Origin: Thiotrichales bacterium 19S3-11
Lineage (GTDB): Bacteria > Pseudomonadota > Gammaproteobacteria > Francisellales > Francisellaceae
Length of the DNA: 48,431 bases
Assembly (NCBI GenBank): GCA_021713295.1
Contig: JAKJJU010000023.1
Span: 1-48,431 of the forward strand
Direction: 5' to 3'
Made by a program: the position numbers and the translations under genes. Under the pieces are notes generated by a model. The model searched no databases and was not told where the DNA came from. It was given only the letters and a program-made list of their open reading frames with translations. The stretch's first letter is position 1. The number at the start of each line of letters is the position of its first letter. Shown here in pieces: positions 33,659 to 42,724 of this stretch.

Positions 33659-36600
33659 TTAATTAAATACTAATTCAATTTTTTCGACGGAGTTTATATT
33701 TTTAACTGCATCAATGGTTTGTTGTGTTAAGGATAGGGCATAATTAACGGGCCAATTAACAGAAATTTGAGCATCTTGCCAATGAAAGGATAGTTTATTA
33801 ATTGTAGTTTGATGATTATTGTCAGTTAAAAGTGATTTAATTTTAACAATATCTTGATGGTTTTTCTGATCATTCAAATAAATAGCAAAGCCTTTTGCAT
33901 ATTGACTAATTGCTTGATCTATCGTTAATATGGCTTTTGCATTAATACGTAAGCCGCCTGTGTAGTTATCTTCTTCAATATCACCTTCAACAATAATTGT
34001 TTCATCCACTTGGATTAATTCTTTTGTTTTTTCAAATAAATCAGAAAATAAGGTAATATCAATACGCTGTGTTGCATCGTCAATAGTAAGAATACCAAAA
34101 GCCCTACCTGTTTTTGTTTTTCTTTGCATAAAGCTGACAATGACGCCAGCAAGCCGTTGAGAGGACTTTGTTGTTGACTGCATAATATGATTGAGAGGTT
34201 TAATATTTAAAGTTTTTAATAATAATTGGTGTTCATCGATTAAATGACCTGATAAATAAAGCCCTAGGGCAGATTTCTCACGTTTAAGTCTTTCTTTAAG
34301 GCTAAAGGGAGTGCACTGAGTATATAAGTTATTATGATTTTCTTCTTGAGTATTACTTTCTGGAAATCCGAATAAATCACTTTGTCCTGAAGACTCTGCT
34401 AGCTTGTCTTGTTCAACACGTTTAAGCAAGCTATCTAGAGATAGAATAATAGAAGCGCGGTGAGTATCAAGTTCATCTAATGCACCAGCGCAAATTAAGG
34501 CTTCTATGACACGTTTATTTACCTTTTGTAGGTCAACTCGCTTTAAGAAGTCAAAAATACTTTTATAGGTACCATGTGCTTCTCGTTCCAAAAGAATCAT
34601 CTCGATAGCCGATACGCCAACTCCCTTAATGGCGCATAAGCCATAAACAACATGATTATTGGCATCAACTGAAAATTGTTTTTGGCTATGATTAATATGG
34701 GGTGGAATAACGGTCAACCCCATATTGGCACATTCATTAATTAGTGTGACAATTTTATCCGTATTGTCCATATCAGAAGATAATACCGCAGCCATAAATT
34801 CTGCGGGGTAATGCGTTTTTAAGTAAGCTGTTTGGTAGGAAACTAATGCATAAGCAGCAGAATGTGATTTGTTAAAGCCATATTTTGCAAACTCTTCCAT
34901 CAAGTCAAAAATTGAAGAAGCTAGTTTTTCATCAATTGTATTTTCTTTAGCGCCATTAATGAAAATATCTCGTTGTTTAGCCATTTCTTGCGGGTTTTTC
35001 TTACCCATTGCGCGGCGTAGTAAATCAGCGCCACCTAGTGTGTAATTTGCTAAAACCTGTGCGATTTGCATGACTTGTTCTTGGTATAAGATTGTGCCGT
35101 AGGTTTCTTTTAATACTGGTTCAAGCTGAGGGTGAGGGTATGAAACTTTTTGACGACCATGTTTGCGATTAATAAAATCATCAACCATACCTGAACCTAA
35201 AGGGCCGGGTCTGAATAATGCTACTAATGCGATAATATCTTCAAAACAATCAGGTCTTAGACGTGCAATTAATTCTTTCATACCACGCGATTCAAGCTGG
35301 AAAATTGCAGTTGTTTCACTGCGTTTTAATAATTCAAATGTCTTTGTATCATCTAAGTGAAGTGTTTCGATATGAATAAGGGGTTTGGCATCTTTTTTCA
35401 AGCGTTTATTAATTAAGTCAACAGCCATTTTGATTACAGTTAAATTACGTAAACCTAGAAAGTCAAATTTAACTAGGCCTACTTCTTCAACATCTTTTTT
35501 ATCAAACTGGCTAACTAATTGTTTTGAACCTGCTTCACAGTAAGCAGGGGAAAAATCAGTAAGTGCAGAAGGTGAAATAACAACACCGCCTGCGTGTTTG
35601 CCTACATTACGAATGGTACCTTCTAGCTTAAAGGCATACTTTAAAATTTGTTCTGCCTCTTCATTATCTTGGCAAAACTGGTATAAGTCAGAGCCTTCGG
35701 CATAAGCATCTTTTAGGGTAATACCAAGTTCGTTGGGAATTAGTTTGGCAATTTTATCAACGAAGCCATAAGGCTGGCCTAAGACTCGGCCAACATCACG
35801 GACAACCGCTTTAGCAGCCATAGAGCCGAAGGTAATAATCTGTGAAACGCTCTCTCTGCCATAGCGCTCAGCAACATAATCAATAACACGGTCTCTGCCA
35901 TCCATACAAAAATCAATATCAAAGTCAGGCATAGAAACACGTTCAGGGTTTAAGAAGCGCTCAAAAAGTAGATGATACGGCAATGGATCAAGGTCTGTGA
36001 TTTTTAATGCATAAGCAACTAAAGAGCCTGCACCTGAGCCTCTACCTGGGCCTACGGGGATATCGTGATCTTTTGCCCATTGAATAAAGTCGGCAACAAT
36101 TAGAAAATACCCTGGAAATCCCATTTGGCAAATCACATCAATTTCAATTTGAAGTCGAGTTTCATAACGCAAGCGTATGCTTTGGTGATCTGCATCTTGA
36201 TGGTTTTCTAAGATAGTTTTAAAGCGGGCCTCTAGACCATTAAATGAAACTTCCTTAAAATACTCATTAATACTGAGGTGCTTAGGAATAGGAAAATTAG
36301 GTAAAACAGCATCACCAAGTTTAATGGTTACATTACAGCGTTTTGCAATAATAACTGTATTTGAAAGAGCACTTGGAATATCACTGAAGCATTCTGCCAT
36401 TTCAGTGGCACTTTTAAAGTACTGTTCACTCGTATAACGGCTAACTCTTTTTTCATCTAAGAGAGTATAACCTTCAGCAATGCCAACACGAACCTCATGG
36501 ATATCAAAATCTTCTTTATTGAGAAAACGAACGTTATTCGTTGCAACAACAGGAACATTATATTGGTGTGCTAATGCTAAAGCTTCCGTGATATAGTAGG

Positions 36601-37138
36601 TTTCACCTTCTTTTCCTAGTCTCTGAATTTCAATAAAAAAACAATCATCGCCAAAAAATTTTTTATAGGATAATAAGGCATCTTTAGCTTTTTCAATGTG
36701 TCCTTTCGTAATAAGTGATCCAATTTCACCTTCAATACCGCCAGATAATGCAATTATTCCCGATACGTTTCTATTTAGTAGAAAGCTTTTACTAATGATT
36801 GGTGTGCCATTAACTCGTTGTGCTGCGGTTAAATAAGCGTCAGAGATAATTTCAACAATCTGTTGATAACCCTCCTTTGTTTCAGCAAGTAAGGTTATGG
36901 CAGTAAGTTCACTATCGTCTGTTTCAATTAGTAAATCTACACCAATAATTGGTTTAATACCTGCTGCAAGTGCTTGTTTATAAAATTTAATAATGCCAAA
37001 AAGATTGCACTGATCAGTAATAGCAATTGCTGGAATACTACGTTTAAGTGCTTCTGATAGTAGCGTCTTATGGCGAATCGTACTGTCTATCAGTGAGTAT
37101 TCACTGTGCACTTTAAGATGAACAAAATTGACGGTCAT
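33659..37138 (-). CDS. dnaE: DNA polymerase III alpha subunit
   Basis: Replicative polymerase catalytic subunit, 1159 residues, as in other gammaproteobacteria (about 1160). The N-terminal PHP domain begins FVHLKVHSEYSLIDSTIRHK. The catalytic acids are in PDFDIDF, Asp405 and Asp407. PGRGSGAGSLVAYAL, GKHAGGVVISP and AMGKKNPQEM are standard polymerase motifs. A helix-hairpin-helix region lies near 840-860 and the OB domain near 980-1060 (RLAGVIVSFMQRKTKTGRAF). It is divergent from cysQ with 96 bases between them. No strong Shine-Dalgarno is seen before the ATG. Confidence 0.97.
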   Translation of the reverse strand: MTVNFVHLKVHSEYSLIDSTIRHKTLLSEALKRSIPAIAITDQCNLFGIIKFYKQALAAGIKPIIGVDLLIETDDSELTAITLLAETKEGYQQIVEIISDAYLTAAQRVNGTPIISKSFLLNRNVSGIIALSGGIEGEIGSLITKGHIEKAKDALLSYKKFFGDDCFFIEIQRLGKEGETYYITEALALAHQYNVPVVATNNVRFLNKEDFDIHEVRVGIAEGYTLLDEKRVSRYTSEQYFKSATEMAECFSDIPSALSNTVIIAKRCNVTIKLGDAVLPNFPIPKHLSINEYFKEVSFNGLEARFKTILENHQDADHQSIRLRYETRLQIEIDVICQMGFPGYFLIVADFIQWAKDHDIPVGPGRGSGAGSLVAYALKITDLDPLPYHLLFERFLNPERVSMPDFDIDFCMDGRDRVIDYVAERYGRESVSQIITFGSMAAKAVVRDVGRVLGQPYGFVDKIAKLIPNELGITLKDAYAEGSDLYQFCQDNEEAEQILKYAFKLEGTIRNVGKHAGGVVISPSALTDFSPAYCEAGSKQLVSQFDKKDVEEVGLVKFDFLGLRNLTVIKMAVDLINKRLKKDAKPLIHIETLHLDDTKTFELLKRSETTAIFQLESRGMKELIARLRPDCFEDIIALVALFRPGPLGSGMVDDFINRKHGRQKVSYPHPQLEPVLKETYGTILYQEQVMQIAQVLANYTLGGADLLRRAMGKKNPQEMAKQRDIFINGAKENTIDEKLASSIFDLMEEFAKYGFNKSHSAAYALVSYQTAYLKTHYPAEFMAAVLSSDMDNTDKIVTLINECANMGLTVIPPHINHSQKQFSVDANNHVVYGLCAIKGVGVSAIEMILLEREAHGTYKSIFDFLKRVDLQKVNKRVIEALICAGALDELDTHRASIILSLDSLLKRVEQDKLAESSGQSDLFGFPESNTQEENHNNLYTQCTPFSLKERLKREKSALGLYLSGHLIDEHQLLLKTLNIKPLNHIMQSTTKSSQRLAGVIVSFMQRKTKTGRAFGILTIDDATQRIDITLFSDLFEKTKELIQVDETIIVEGDIEEDNYTGGLRINAKAILTIDQAISQYAKGFAIYLNDQKNHQDIVKIKSLLTDNNHQTTINKLSFHWQDAQISVNWPVNYALSLTQQTIDAVKNINSVEKIELVFN

Positions 37139-37234
37139 ATCGTTATATTATTTAAGTTATGCGTAAACTAATTTAAACTTGATATCACTGTACCATAAAG
37201 TGATGTTTGTTGCATCCAGACGATTTAAGATGAT

Positions 37235-38041
37235 ATGAAAAAACTAGTCGATGCGGTGATTGAAATTGCGATAGAAGCAGCTGATATTTTGAAGTTTTAT
37301 CATAAAACTAATATTAAGATAAAGCAAAAAAGTGATCAATCACCACTAACTATAGCCGATACTAAGGCACATCAATGCATTGCAGAAAAATTAATGCAAT
37401 TGACACCCGATATTCCAATTCTTTCAGAAGAATCAGAGCCTATGCCAGATTATGAACAAAGAAAAAGTTGGCAAACTTATTGGCTAATAGATCCACTAGA
37501 TGGTACAAAAAGCTTTGTAAATGCTAAGGATGATTTTGTTATTAGTATTGCCTTAATTAAAAATCATCAACCAATAGTGGGAGTTATTTATGTACCAGTT
37601 GGTGATATTTGTTATTATGCTTTGGCAAATCATGGAGCATTTAAACGCACTGTATTAGATTTGGGTAAAAATGACATCAAACTTTGTTGTAATTCTGAGC
37701 ATGATGATGATTTAAAAATCACAATAGGCAGTTCAAAACCATTATCTGAACGATTAATAAATAATTTAGAGCGGATTAAACCATATCGTATACTTAGAAC
37801 CTCATCGGCCTTGAAATTTTGTCAAGTTGCTGAAGGCGTTGCTGATATATATTTAAGGTTGTATCCAACCTATGAATGGGATACTGCAGCAGGTCAATGT
37901 ATTTTATCTGAGGCCGGAGGCAAATGCGTTGACTTAGAAAATGAAACTATCTTATTCTACAATAGAAAGGAGAGTTTGATAAACCCATATTTTATTGCTG
38001 GAGTGCCATGGGCAATTGAGCGTTTAATAAAGCATTTATAA
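37235..38041 (+). CDS. cysQ: 3'(2'),5'-bisphosphate nucleotidase CysQ
   Basis: Inositol-monophosphatase-fold enzyme that hydrolyses PAP to AMP, clearing the by-product of sulfate assimilation or of ACP synthase. 268 residues. Metal ligands are Glu66 in LSEESEP, and Asp86 and Asp89 in IDPLDGTKSF; the second motif YEWDTAAGQCILSEAGG lies near residue 211. Residues SPLTIADTKA near 36-45 are the usual N-terminal motif. The related SuhB has a different loop, so CysQ is preferred. Confidence 0.9.
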   Translation: MKKLVDAVIEIAIEAADILKFYHKTNIKIKQKSDQSPLTIADTKAHQCIAEKLMQLTPDIPILSEESEPMPDYEQRKSWQTYWLIDPLDGTKSFVNAKDDFVISIALIKNHQPIVGVIYVPVGDICYYALANHGAFKRTVLDLGKNDIKLCCNSEHDDDLKITIGSSKPLSERLINNLERIKPYRILRTSSALKFCQVAEGVADIYLRLYPTYEWDTAAGQCILSEAGGKCVDLENETILFYNRKESLINPYFIAGVPWAIERLIKHL

Positions 38042-38087
38042 TGCCAAGAGATAGTTATTATTAATAGAGTTGATGAGGATAGTTAGC

Positions 38088-38780
38088 ATGAAATTAGGAT
38101 TAAAATTTATTGATTTAACCCATACTCTGACAGCGGATACACCAACTTGGGATGGTCATTGTGGTTTTAAGTATCAAATTGCTCATGATTATGCTGATGG
38201 GGAACAATCAGATCCATTTAGGATTCAGAATCTAAATATAAGAGCAGGTATTGGAACCCATATCGATGCACCGAACCATTGCATAGAAGGGGCTATGTCA
38301 GTTGCTGATTTAGGCTTAAATCAACTCATATCACCTTGCATTAAAGTTGATGTATCTAAAAGAGCAGACGAGACCTATCAAGTCAGTGTTGCAGATCTCG
38401 CCTCATTTGAAGCAAGACATGGTCGAATTAAACGAGGAACAATGGTGATTTTTTATAGTGGTTGGAGTCAGTTTTGGCAGGATAAGAAAAAGTACCATAA
38501 TAATTATCATTTCCCCACAGTATCAAAAGAAGCATGTGACTATTTATTAGAGCGTGATATTTCAGGGATTGGTATTGATACGTTATCTCCTGATTTGCCT
38601 GAAAGTGGTTACCCAGTTCATCAACTAATATTAGCACAGAATAAATATATTGTTGAGAACATTGCAAATGCAGAAAAATTACCTGAAGTTGGTGCATACA
38701 GTGTGGCATTGCCAATTAAAGGTGCATATTTAACCGAAGCTCCGATGCGATTAATTGCCTTTTTAGCGAATCAAAAATAA
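38088..38780 (+). CDS. Cyclase-family metal-dependent hydrolase (kynurenine formamidase-like)
   Basis: A 230-residue cytoplasmic protein of the cyclase family, which includes KynB and isatin hydrolase. FIDLTHTLTADTPTW and GTHIDAPNHC are diagnostic, and ISGIGIDTLSPDLPESGYPV with the C-terminal LIAF follow. The metal motif is usually H-x-G-T-H-x-D-x-P-x-H; here the first histidine is replaced by glycine (GIGTHIDAPNH). Variants of this kind exist in the family, but the substrate cannot be assigned. I start it at 38088, eight bases after GAGGA (38075-38079). No other kyn gene is near. Confidence 0.75.
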   Translation: MKLGLKFIDLTHTLTADTPTWDGHCGFKYQIAHDYADGEQSDPFRIQNLNIRAGIGTHIDAPNHCIEGAMSVADLGLNQLISPCIKVDVSKRADETYQVSVADLASFEARHGRIKRGTMVIFYSGWSQFWQDKKKYHNNYHFPTVSKEACDYLLERDISGIGIDTLSPDLPESGYPVHQLILAQNKYIVENIANAEKLPEVGAYSVALPIKGAYLTEAPMRLIAFLANQK

Positions 38781-38880
38781 TATTTTACGCACAAGCAAAA
38801 AATAAACAGGTTGCGCTGTAACACGAGTCATAGGAAAATACTCGCTAATAAAGATTAAGAGTATTACTTAGGAGAGTCGT

Positions 38881-39084
38881 TTGAATCAAAAGCGAGTGAA
38901 TAAATGGGCATTTATCTCATTTGTTATTGGTGTTTTGTTAACGATTATCAGTATGTTGCTGATTCATTCAAGTCATAATGAAGTATTTGACCGCCTTCAT
39001 TGGTTGGTTACGCTGATTGTTGCAATTCCATGGGTTGTGTTTATCGTTTGTTTGTTTGTTTTGTTATTTGTTGATAAACGTTAA
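38881..39084 (+). CDS. Small two-helix membrane protein, unknown function
   Basis: A 67-residue protein with two hydrophobic helices (about 10-27 and 41-63) joined by a short His/Ser/Asn-rich loop, ending in DKR. I do not recognise it. The start is a TTG, supported by AGGAG (38870-38874) six bases upstream. It lies upstream of dgt on the same strand. Confidence 0.55.
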   Translation: MNQKRVNKWAFISFVIGVLLTIISMLLIHSSHNEVFDRLHWLVTLIVAIPWVVFIVCLFVLLFVDKR

Positions 39085-39109
39085 TAATAAAAAAAGGTAT
39101 TAAAGCTTG

Positions 39110-40465
39110 ATGTCACTGTATCAACCAAAAGATCTATTTCGACCATTTTTAGAAGAAGGTACTGAAAAACCATCGTTTACACCATTTCGCCGTGACTATG
39201 CACGAGTAATTCATTGCGCATCATTTAGACGTTTACAAGGGAAAACTCAGATTTTTCCTGGCCTTGAAAGTGACTTTTTCCGAAATAGGCTTACACATTC
39301 ACTGGAAGTGGCACAAGTTGCGAAAGCAATTGCAACACGTTTAAATGAGGTTCATCAATTAGATATTGATTTAGACTTAGTTGAAACAGCTGCGTTATGC
39401 CATGATATTGGGCATCCACCATTTGGGCATAATGGTGAGCGGGCTTTGCATGAGAAAATGCGAGAATATGGTGGCTTTGAAGGTAATGCGCAAACATTAA
39501 GAGTATTATCCTGCATTGAAAAAAAAATTATTGATGGTTTAACACCAGTGGTTGATGGTCAAGATAAACGATACGGTTTAAATCTGACATATCGAACATT
39601 AGCTTCGGTGCTTAAATATGATTATAAAATTCCGCCTTATGTGGCACAGATAGGCATTGAACCGCCAAAAGGTTATTACATTAGCGAAGCTGTGCTAGTT
39701 GATAAAATTAAGGCACATGTGCTTTCAGGTTATGCAATTGATCAACAGGTTGAATTTAAAACGCTTGAATGTCAAATTATGGATTTAGCAGATGATATTG
39801 CTTATTCAACGTATGATTTAGAAGATGCGCTTAAAGGTGGATTTTTATCACCAATATCGATGGTTGGTAGTGATCAAAAAACCATTCAATCAATACAACA
39901 AGCAGTTGCTGAAGAAAATATTAAACTTTCAACAGCTGAAATTCGTGATATTGTTAAGCATATATTTTCAAGTGTATTTTCCTTAAATGAAGGACTTGAA
40001 GCGGTTTATCAAAAAGCTAAAAATCTAGCACAGAGTGGTTATATTAGAACTAAATTAACTTCTGATTTAGTTTACTTTGCGCTAAAAGGTATTCATTTTG
40101 ATTATAATGAAGCTTGCCCACTTTTATCAAAAGTCTACTTGTCAGATGAGGTTAAAGCTCAGGTTGAAGTATTAAAACAATTTATATTTCATTCCGTTAT
40201 TAAGGCAACAAAGCTTAATATTGTCCGTTATCGAGGTGGTGATATCATTGCAACTTTATTTGATCTTTTAAGTACAACACATAAAGACTTGTCCTTTTTA
40301 CCTGAAGATATTGGTCAAATTTATTATGCTTATGAGCCTTCGGAAAAAGCAAAACGTAAGCGGATTATTTGTGACTTTATTGCAGGGATGACGGATCGTT
40401 ATGCGATTGAACTATATGGACGTTTTAAATCAGACAAACCGCAAACTATTTTTAAGCCGTTATAG
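39110..40465 (+). CDS. dgt: Deoxyguanosinetriphosphate triphosphohydrolase-like protein
   Basis: HD-domain enzyme that splits dNTPs to deoxynucleoside and triphosphate, controlling dNTP pools. Metal ligands are in NRLTHSLEVAQVA (His near 63) and ALCHDIGHPPFGHNGE (His-Asp near 98-99), with a later Asp in LADDIAYSTYDLEDAL. Length about 451 fits the Dgt-like group; dGTP specificity is not proven. I use the ATG at 39110; the TTG one codon earlier is better spaced from AAGG (39094-39097) and is possible. Confidence 0.87.
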   Translation: MSLYQPKDLFRPFLEEGTEKPSFTPFRRDYARVIHCASFRRLQGKTQIFPGLESDFFRNRLTHSLEVAQVAKAIATRLNEVHQLDIDLDLVETAALCHDIGHPPFGHNGERALHEKMREYGGFEGNAQTLRVLSCIEKKIIDGLTPVVDGQDKRYGLNLTYRTLASVLKYDYKIPPYVAQIGIEPPKGYYISEAVLVDKIKAHVLSGYAIDQQVEFKTLECQIMDLADDIAYSTYDLEDALKGGFLSPISMVGSDQKTIQSIQQAVAEENIKLSTAEIRDIVKHIFSSVFSLNEGLEAVYQKAKNLAQSGYIRTKLTSDLVYFALKGIHFDYNEACPLLSKVYLSDEVKAQVEVLKQFIFHSVIKATKLNIVRYRGGDIIATLFDLLSTTHKDLSFLPEDIGQIYYAYEPSEKAKRKRIICDFIAGMTDRYAIELYGRFKSDKPQTIFKPL

Positions 40466-40488
40466 CAAATCAAGATAGGAAAATTAGT

Positions 40489-40911
40489 ATGAGTATTTGG
40501 AAAACGCCCACTTCCAGTGATGAGATGAATCAGCGAGGTGTAGGAACACTGTCAGATTTATTGGGTATTGTATATACAGAAGTTGGTGATGACTATGTTA
40601 AGGCAGAAATGCCAGTAACAGATAAAGTTAAGCAGCCTATTGGTATTATGAATGGGGGTGCTTCTTGTGTGATTGCTGAATCTGTCGGGAGTTGTGCAGC
40701 TAATTATGCTGTTGATTTATCTAAACAATATTGTGTTGGATTAGACATTAATACTAATCATATTCGAGCGGCTTATAAAGGCAAAGTCATTGCAACAGCT
40801 AGGCCATTTCATATTGGTAGAACGACTCAAGTTTGGTCAATTGATATTCATAATGAAGCGGGTAAGTTAGTTTCTGTCAGTCGCTTAACGATGGCAGTAA
40901 AAGATAGATAG
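40489..40911 (+). CDS. Hotdog-fold thioesterase, PaaI/MenI-like
   Basis: A 140-residue cytoplasmic acyl-CoA thioesterase-type protein. The core helix GIMNGGASCVIAESVGS has the family's catalytic glutamate (AES), but the usual His-Gly-Gly is Asn-Gly-Gly here. GLDINTNHIRAAYKGKVIA and VSVSRLTMAVK complete the fold. The acyl substrate is unknown. AGGA precedes the ATG by 9 bases. The gene's stop codon forms the loop of a hairpin followed by a U run. Confidence 0.8.
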   Translation: MSIWKTPTSSDEMNQRGVGTLSDLLGIVYTEVGDDYVKAEMPVTDKVKQPIGIMNGGASCVIAESVGSCAANYAVDLSKQYCVGLDINTNHIRAAYKGKVIATARPFHIGRTTQVWSIDIHNEAGKLVSVSRLTMAVKDR

Positions 40912-40928
40912 TCTATCTGATATTTTTT
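40902..40928 (+). terminator. Hairpin with U run at the thioesterase/ddl convergent ends
   Basis: AGATAGA (40902-40908) pairs with TCTATCT (40912-40918) around a three-base loop, which is the TAG stop of the thioesterase gene. GATA and six T (40923-40928) follow. The stem is AT-rich, hence weak. It also overlaps the ddl stop codon. Confidence 0.45.
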
Positions 40929-41956
40929 CGTCTATAGCGTCCTAGCGCCTTAAAACATATTTCTTCTAATGCATCAGCAATCGATATATTGGCTGCATTG
41001 GCTGATTGTGGATAAAGGGAGGTTGGCGTTAACCCTGGTAATGAATTCGCTTCAAGAAACCAAAGTTGTTCTTTTTCATCAAGCATAAAGTCAATTCGGC
41101 TATAATCAGATAGCCCTAAAGCGTGATGTGCGGTTAATGCCGCTGTTTTAATACAAATAGTCATAGCCTGATCAAGCTTTGCTGGGAAAATTTCTTTGAC
41201 GCTACTTTGTTGATATTTATGATAATAGTTAAAGGTGTCTTCATCTGTAATAATTTCACCAGGGCTTAAAGCCTGATCATCTAAGACTCCAATAGTAAAC
41301 TCTCTACCTTGAATATAGTCTTCTATTAGTATCTCATTATCATAATAAAATGCTTGTTCAATCATGGCTTGGAATTGATCTTCATCATAGGCAATATTAA
41401 CTGCAATGCTTGAGCCTTGGGTGTTTGGTTTTACAACAATAGGAAACTGATGAACGTGAATATCATGATGATTTAGTTGTTTAATTAAGCGCCAATTGGG
41501 TGTGATAATTCCAGCAGATTGAACAAGTCGTTTACTAAAGTGTTTATTCATTGCTAAAGCACTAGAAATAACGTTGCTACCAGTATATGGAATATTGGCA
41601 AGTTCAAGTACTGCTTGAATGTGCCCATCTTCACCAAACTGTCCATGTAACGCAATAAACACAAGATCATAATGTTTTAACTCTTTAATATAGCTGAATA
41701 AGTTACTTTTGAAATTATAGTTAGCTTGATAGCGATATTTATCTGGTGGGTTTTGTGCAACGTGATAGCTAAATATTTCTTTTTCTTGGTATTCTTTAAG
41801 AATGCCTTGTTCGGTGTCTATAGCCGTGACTGTGTGTCCTTTGCTGCGTAAGGCTTTTATTATTGTTTGTGTGCTAGCAATAGAGATATCACGTTCAATA
41901 CTAATACCACCAAAAAGCACAGCAATATTTAGCTTTAATGCCTTATTTTGATTCAT
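40913..41956 (-). CDS. ddl: D-alanine--D-alanine ligase
   Basis: ATP-grasp enzyme that joins two D-alanines for peptidoglycan. 347 residues. The N-terminus has VLFGGISIERDISIAS, then FIALHGQFGEDGHIQ near 101, PYTGSNVISSALAMNKHF, VKPNTQGSSIAV for the ATP lid, QGREFTIGVL near 216, and the metal/product motif EANSLPGLTPTSLYPQ near 303. The 347-residue length exceeds E. coli DdlB (306) and is closer to DdlA. It is not in a division cell-wall cluster here. Confidence 0.93.
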   Translation of the reverse strand: MNQNKALKLNIAVLFGGISIERDISIASTQTIIKALRSKGHTVTAIDTEQGILKEYQEKEIFSYHVAQNPPDKYRYQANYNFKSNLFSYIKELKHYDLVFIALHGQFGEDGHIQAVLELANIPYTGSNVISSALAMNKHFSKRLVQSAGIITPNWRLIKQLNHHDIHVHQFPIVVKPNTQGSSIAVNIAYDEDQFQAMIEQAFYYDNEILIEDYIQGREFTIGVLDDQALSPGEIITDEDTFNYYHKYQQSSVKEIFPAKLDQAMTICIKTAALTAHHALGLSDYSRIDFMLDEKEQLWFLEANSLPGLTPTSLYPQSANAANISIADALEEICFKALGRYRRKNIR

Positions 41957-42068
41957 GCGACCCCGTAACTAAACTTATTTATTATTATTTTAATTTTATA
42001 ATTAATAGTGTAGCTTAAAATGTCAAAAATTCATAAATTTGATATATGTTGTTGTGTTGTCAATAAAT

Positions 42069-42443
42069 TTATACATTTTTACCGATGTAAGTAGCTAAAA
42101 ACATAAATACCAAAGCAAGTAAAACAGCCAATAAGACATTAGTTAATAATGAACCATAGCTTTGAGTTTTTTCTGACTCAATGGAACGTTTTAGCATTAA
42201 ATAGCGTATGGTTGCCGTAATAATCATAACCACAGAGACGATCATTAAAAGGAGCCCAGTTAATTCAGCACTTAACGATGGTTGAAATCTCATATTTGGG
42301 TTTTGAACAGATTGGTGCAAATAACTTAAGAAAATATCAAATCGTTCGATTAAAAAGCCAAATGCCATAATTGTTATTGCTGTTCTGATCCATGCAAGGA
42401 ACGTTCGCTCATTGGCTGCATGATCATTAAAACTTTTTATCAT
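42069..42443 (-). CDS. YidH-like DUF202 membrane protein
   Basis: A 124-residue inner-membrane protein with three helices. It begins [20 protein letters not shown], followed by [16 protein letters not shown], the DUF202 signature. E. coli YidH is the nearest named relative, and the function is unknown. I start it at 42443 because AGG is placed nine bases before this ATG; a TTG two codons upstream is less likely. Confidence 0.85.
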   Translation of the reverse strand: MIKSFNDHAANERTFLAWIRTAITIMAFGFLIERFDIFLSYLHQSVQNPNMRFQPSLSAELTGLLLMIVSVVMIITATIRYLMLKRSIESEKTQSYGSLLTNVLLAVLLALVFMFLATYIGKNV

Positions 42444-42540
42444 TGACAAATACCTATTAAAGTTATTGTAATATCATAAGTTTTATTATAAGAGAAAATG
42501 AGGCTAAACAGCAAAATTGATCATGAATAATTTAAAATTT

Positions 42541-42559
42541 TTCTAGAAATTTTCTAGAA
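42541..42559. promoter_or_regulatory. Two TTCTAGAA palindromes one helical turn apart
   Basis: TTCTAGAA occurs at 42541-42548 and again at 42552-42559, so the centres are 11 bases apart and face the same side of the DNA. They lie about 165 bases before the desaturase start, in a 281-base divergent gap between the yidH-like and desaturase genes. This is a typical operator layout; the binding protein is unknown. Confidence 0.45.
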
Positions 42560-42628
42560 TTCAATTGATTTATGTCAAAAATTGGTCAAAAAATAAACAA
42601 AAATAGCTGGTATTTATGTAAAAAACTC

Positions 42629-42636
42629 TATACAAT
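42629..42636 (+). promoter_or_regulatory. Possible -10 element of the desaturase gene
   Basis: TATACAAT lies about 90 bases before the desaturase ATG. The -35 region (tggtat near 42608) is weak. If used, the leader RNA would begin near 42643, just before the hairpin at 42649-42682. Confidence 0.35.
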
Positions 42637-42648
42637 CGAGCTCTCATC

Positions 42649-42682
42649 ACGGTAAAATACTATTTATAAAGACTTTTACTGT
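42649..42682 (+). promoter_or_regulatory. Hairpin in the desaturase leader
   Basis: ACGGTAAAA (42649-42657) pairs with TTTTACTGT (42674-42682), nine pairs with one G-U and a 16-base loop. It would be the 5' end of the mRNA if the TATACAAT promoter is used. It may affect stability or temperature response; no function is shown. Confidence 0.35.
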
Positions 42683-42724
42683 AGATGAAAGACATAATTA
42701 TAAAATAAATATAAGGTTGAATAC

